Positions 5,742 to 5,769 of a DNA stretch of 5,769 nt are shown piece after piece (position 1 is the stretch's first letter; each line of letters starts with the position of its first letter). A program made the position numbers and the translations under genes. The DNA is from Dermatophilaceae bacterium (GTDB taxonomy: Bacteria > Actinomycetota > Actinomycetes > Actinomycetales > Dermatophilaceae), in contig JABFXB010000531.1 in NCBI GenBank assembly GCA_013361975.1, positions 1-5,769 of the forward strand, written 5' to 3'. The notes under the pieces are model-generated. The model ran no database searches, was not told the DNA's origin, and saw nothing but the letters and a program-made list of their open reading frames with translations.

Positions 5742-5769
5742 GTGAAGCCCGCCCCCTTCGAGCACCACG
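5742..5769 (+). CDS. Start of a probable FAD-binding (CoxM/XdhB-like) molybdenum hydroxylase subunit
   Basis: GTG at 5742 begins the peptide MKPAPFEHH, cut by the window edge after nine codons. The pattern M-K-P-A-x-F-x-Y/H-H is typical of the first residues of the FAD-binding medium subunit of xanthine dehydrogenase and carbon monoxide dehydrogenase (CoxM family). AGGA lies eight bases upstream. Such a subunit passes electrons from a molybdopterin large subunit and an iron-sulfur small subunit to FAD, for example in hypoxanthine and xanthine oxidation, which would suit this locus. Nine residues are little evidence, so the assignment rests on the motif plus context. Confidence 0.5.

Overview
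The window is high-GC DNA with strong G/C bias at third codon positions. Dense spurious antisense frames and codon choice suggest an actinobacterium. The style of the short DUF559-like remnant and of the PucR and NCS2 proteins fits Micrococcales (Intrasporangiaceae-like), but I cannot place it to genus. The theme is purine/allantoin or nucleobase catabolism and its control.

Layout. (1) Bases 1-1315, minus strand: a two-gene overlapping unit, DUF2877 (AllH/YlbF-like) followed by FdrA (AllF-like), the latter running off the left edge. In E. coli these families are subunits of oxamate carbamoyltransferase. The DUF2877 gene is interrupted by one in-frame amber codon (1112-1114) with recognisable family sequence on both sides in the same frame. 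(2) 1316-1423: a 108-bp divergent intergenic region. (3) 1424-3232, plus strand: a full-length PucR-family regulator, perhaps from a leaderless transcript, followed at once by a UNCG-loop hairpin. (4) 3233-4109: a long stretch without an intact gene. It holds a decayed DUF559/AbiEi-like gene with a lost N-terminus and an internal deletion, bracketed by two copies of a palindromic REP-like element, and then the leader of the permease gene with several alternative hairpins. (5) 4110-5597, plus strand: an NCS2 nucleobase permease whose signature residues are of the UraA/RutG type. (6) 5618-5650: a strong hairpin terminator. (7) 5742-5769: the first nine codons of a gene that looks like a CoxM/XdhB-type FAD-binding subunit of a molybdenum hydroxylase.

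Working together (inference): the permease would import a nucleobase, the molybdenum hydroxylase beginning at the right edge would oxidise it, and the FdrA/DUF2877 carbamoyltransferase would act at the end of allantoin breakdown, with the PucR regulator controlling the set. The most notable observations are the amber codon in DUF2877, the repeat-bracketed gene relic, and the UraA-type signature of a permease in a purine-type locus. I did not find a clearly new biological system.
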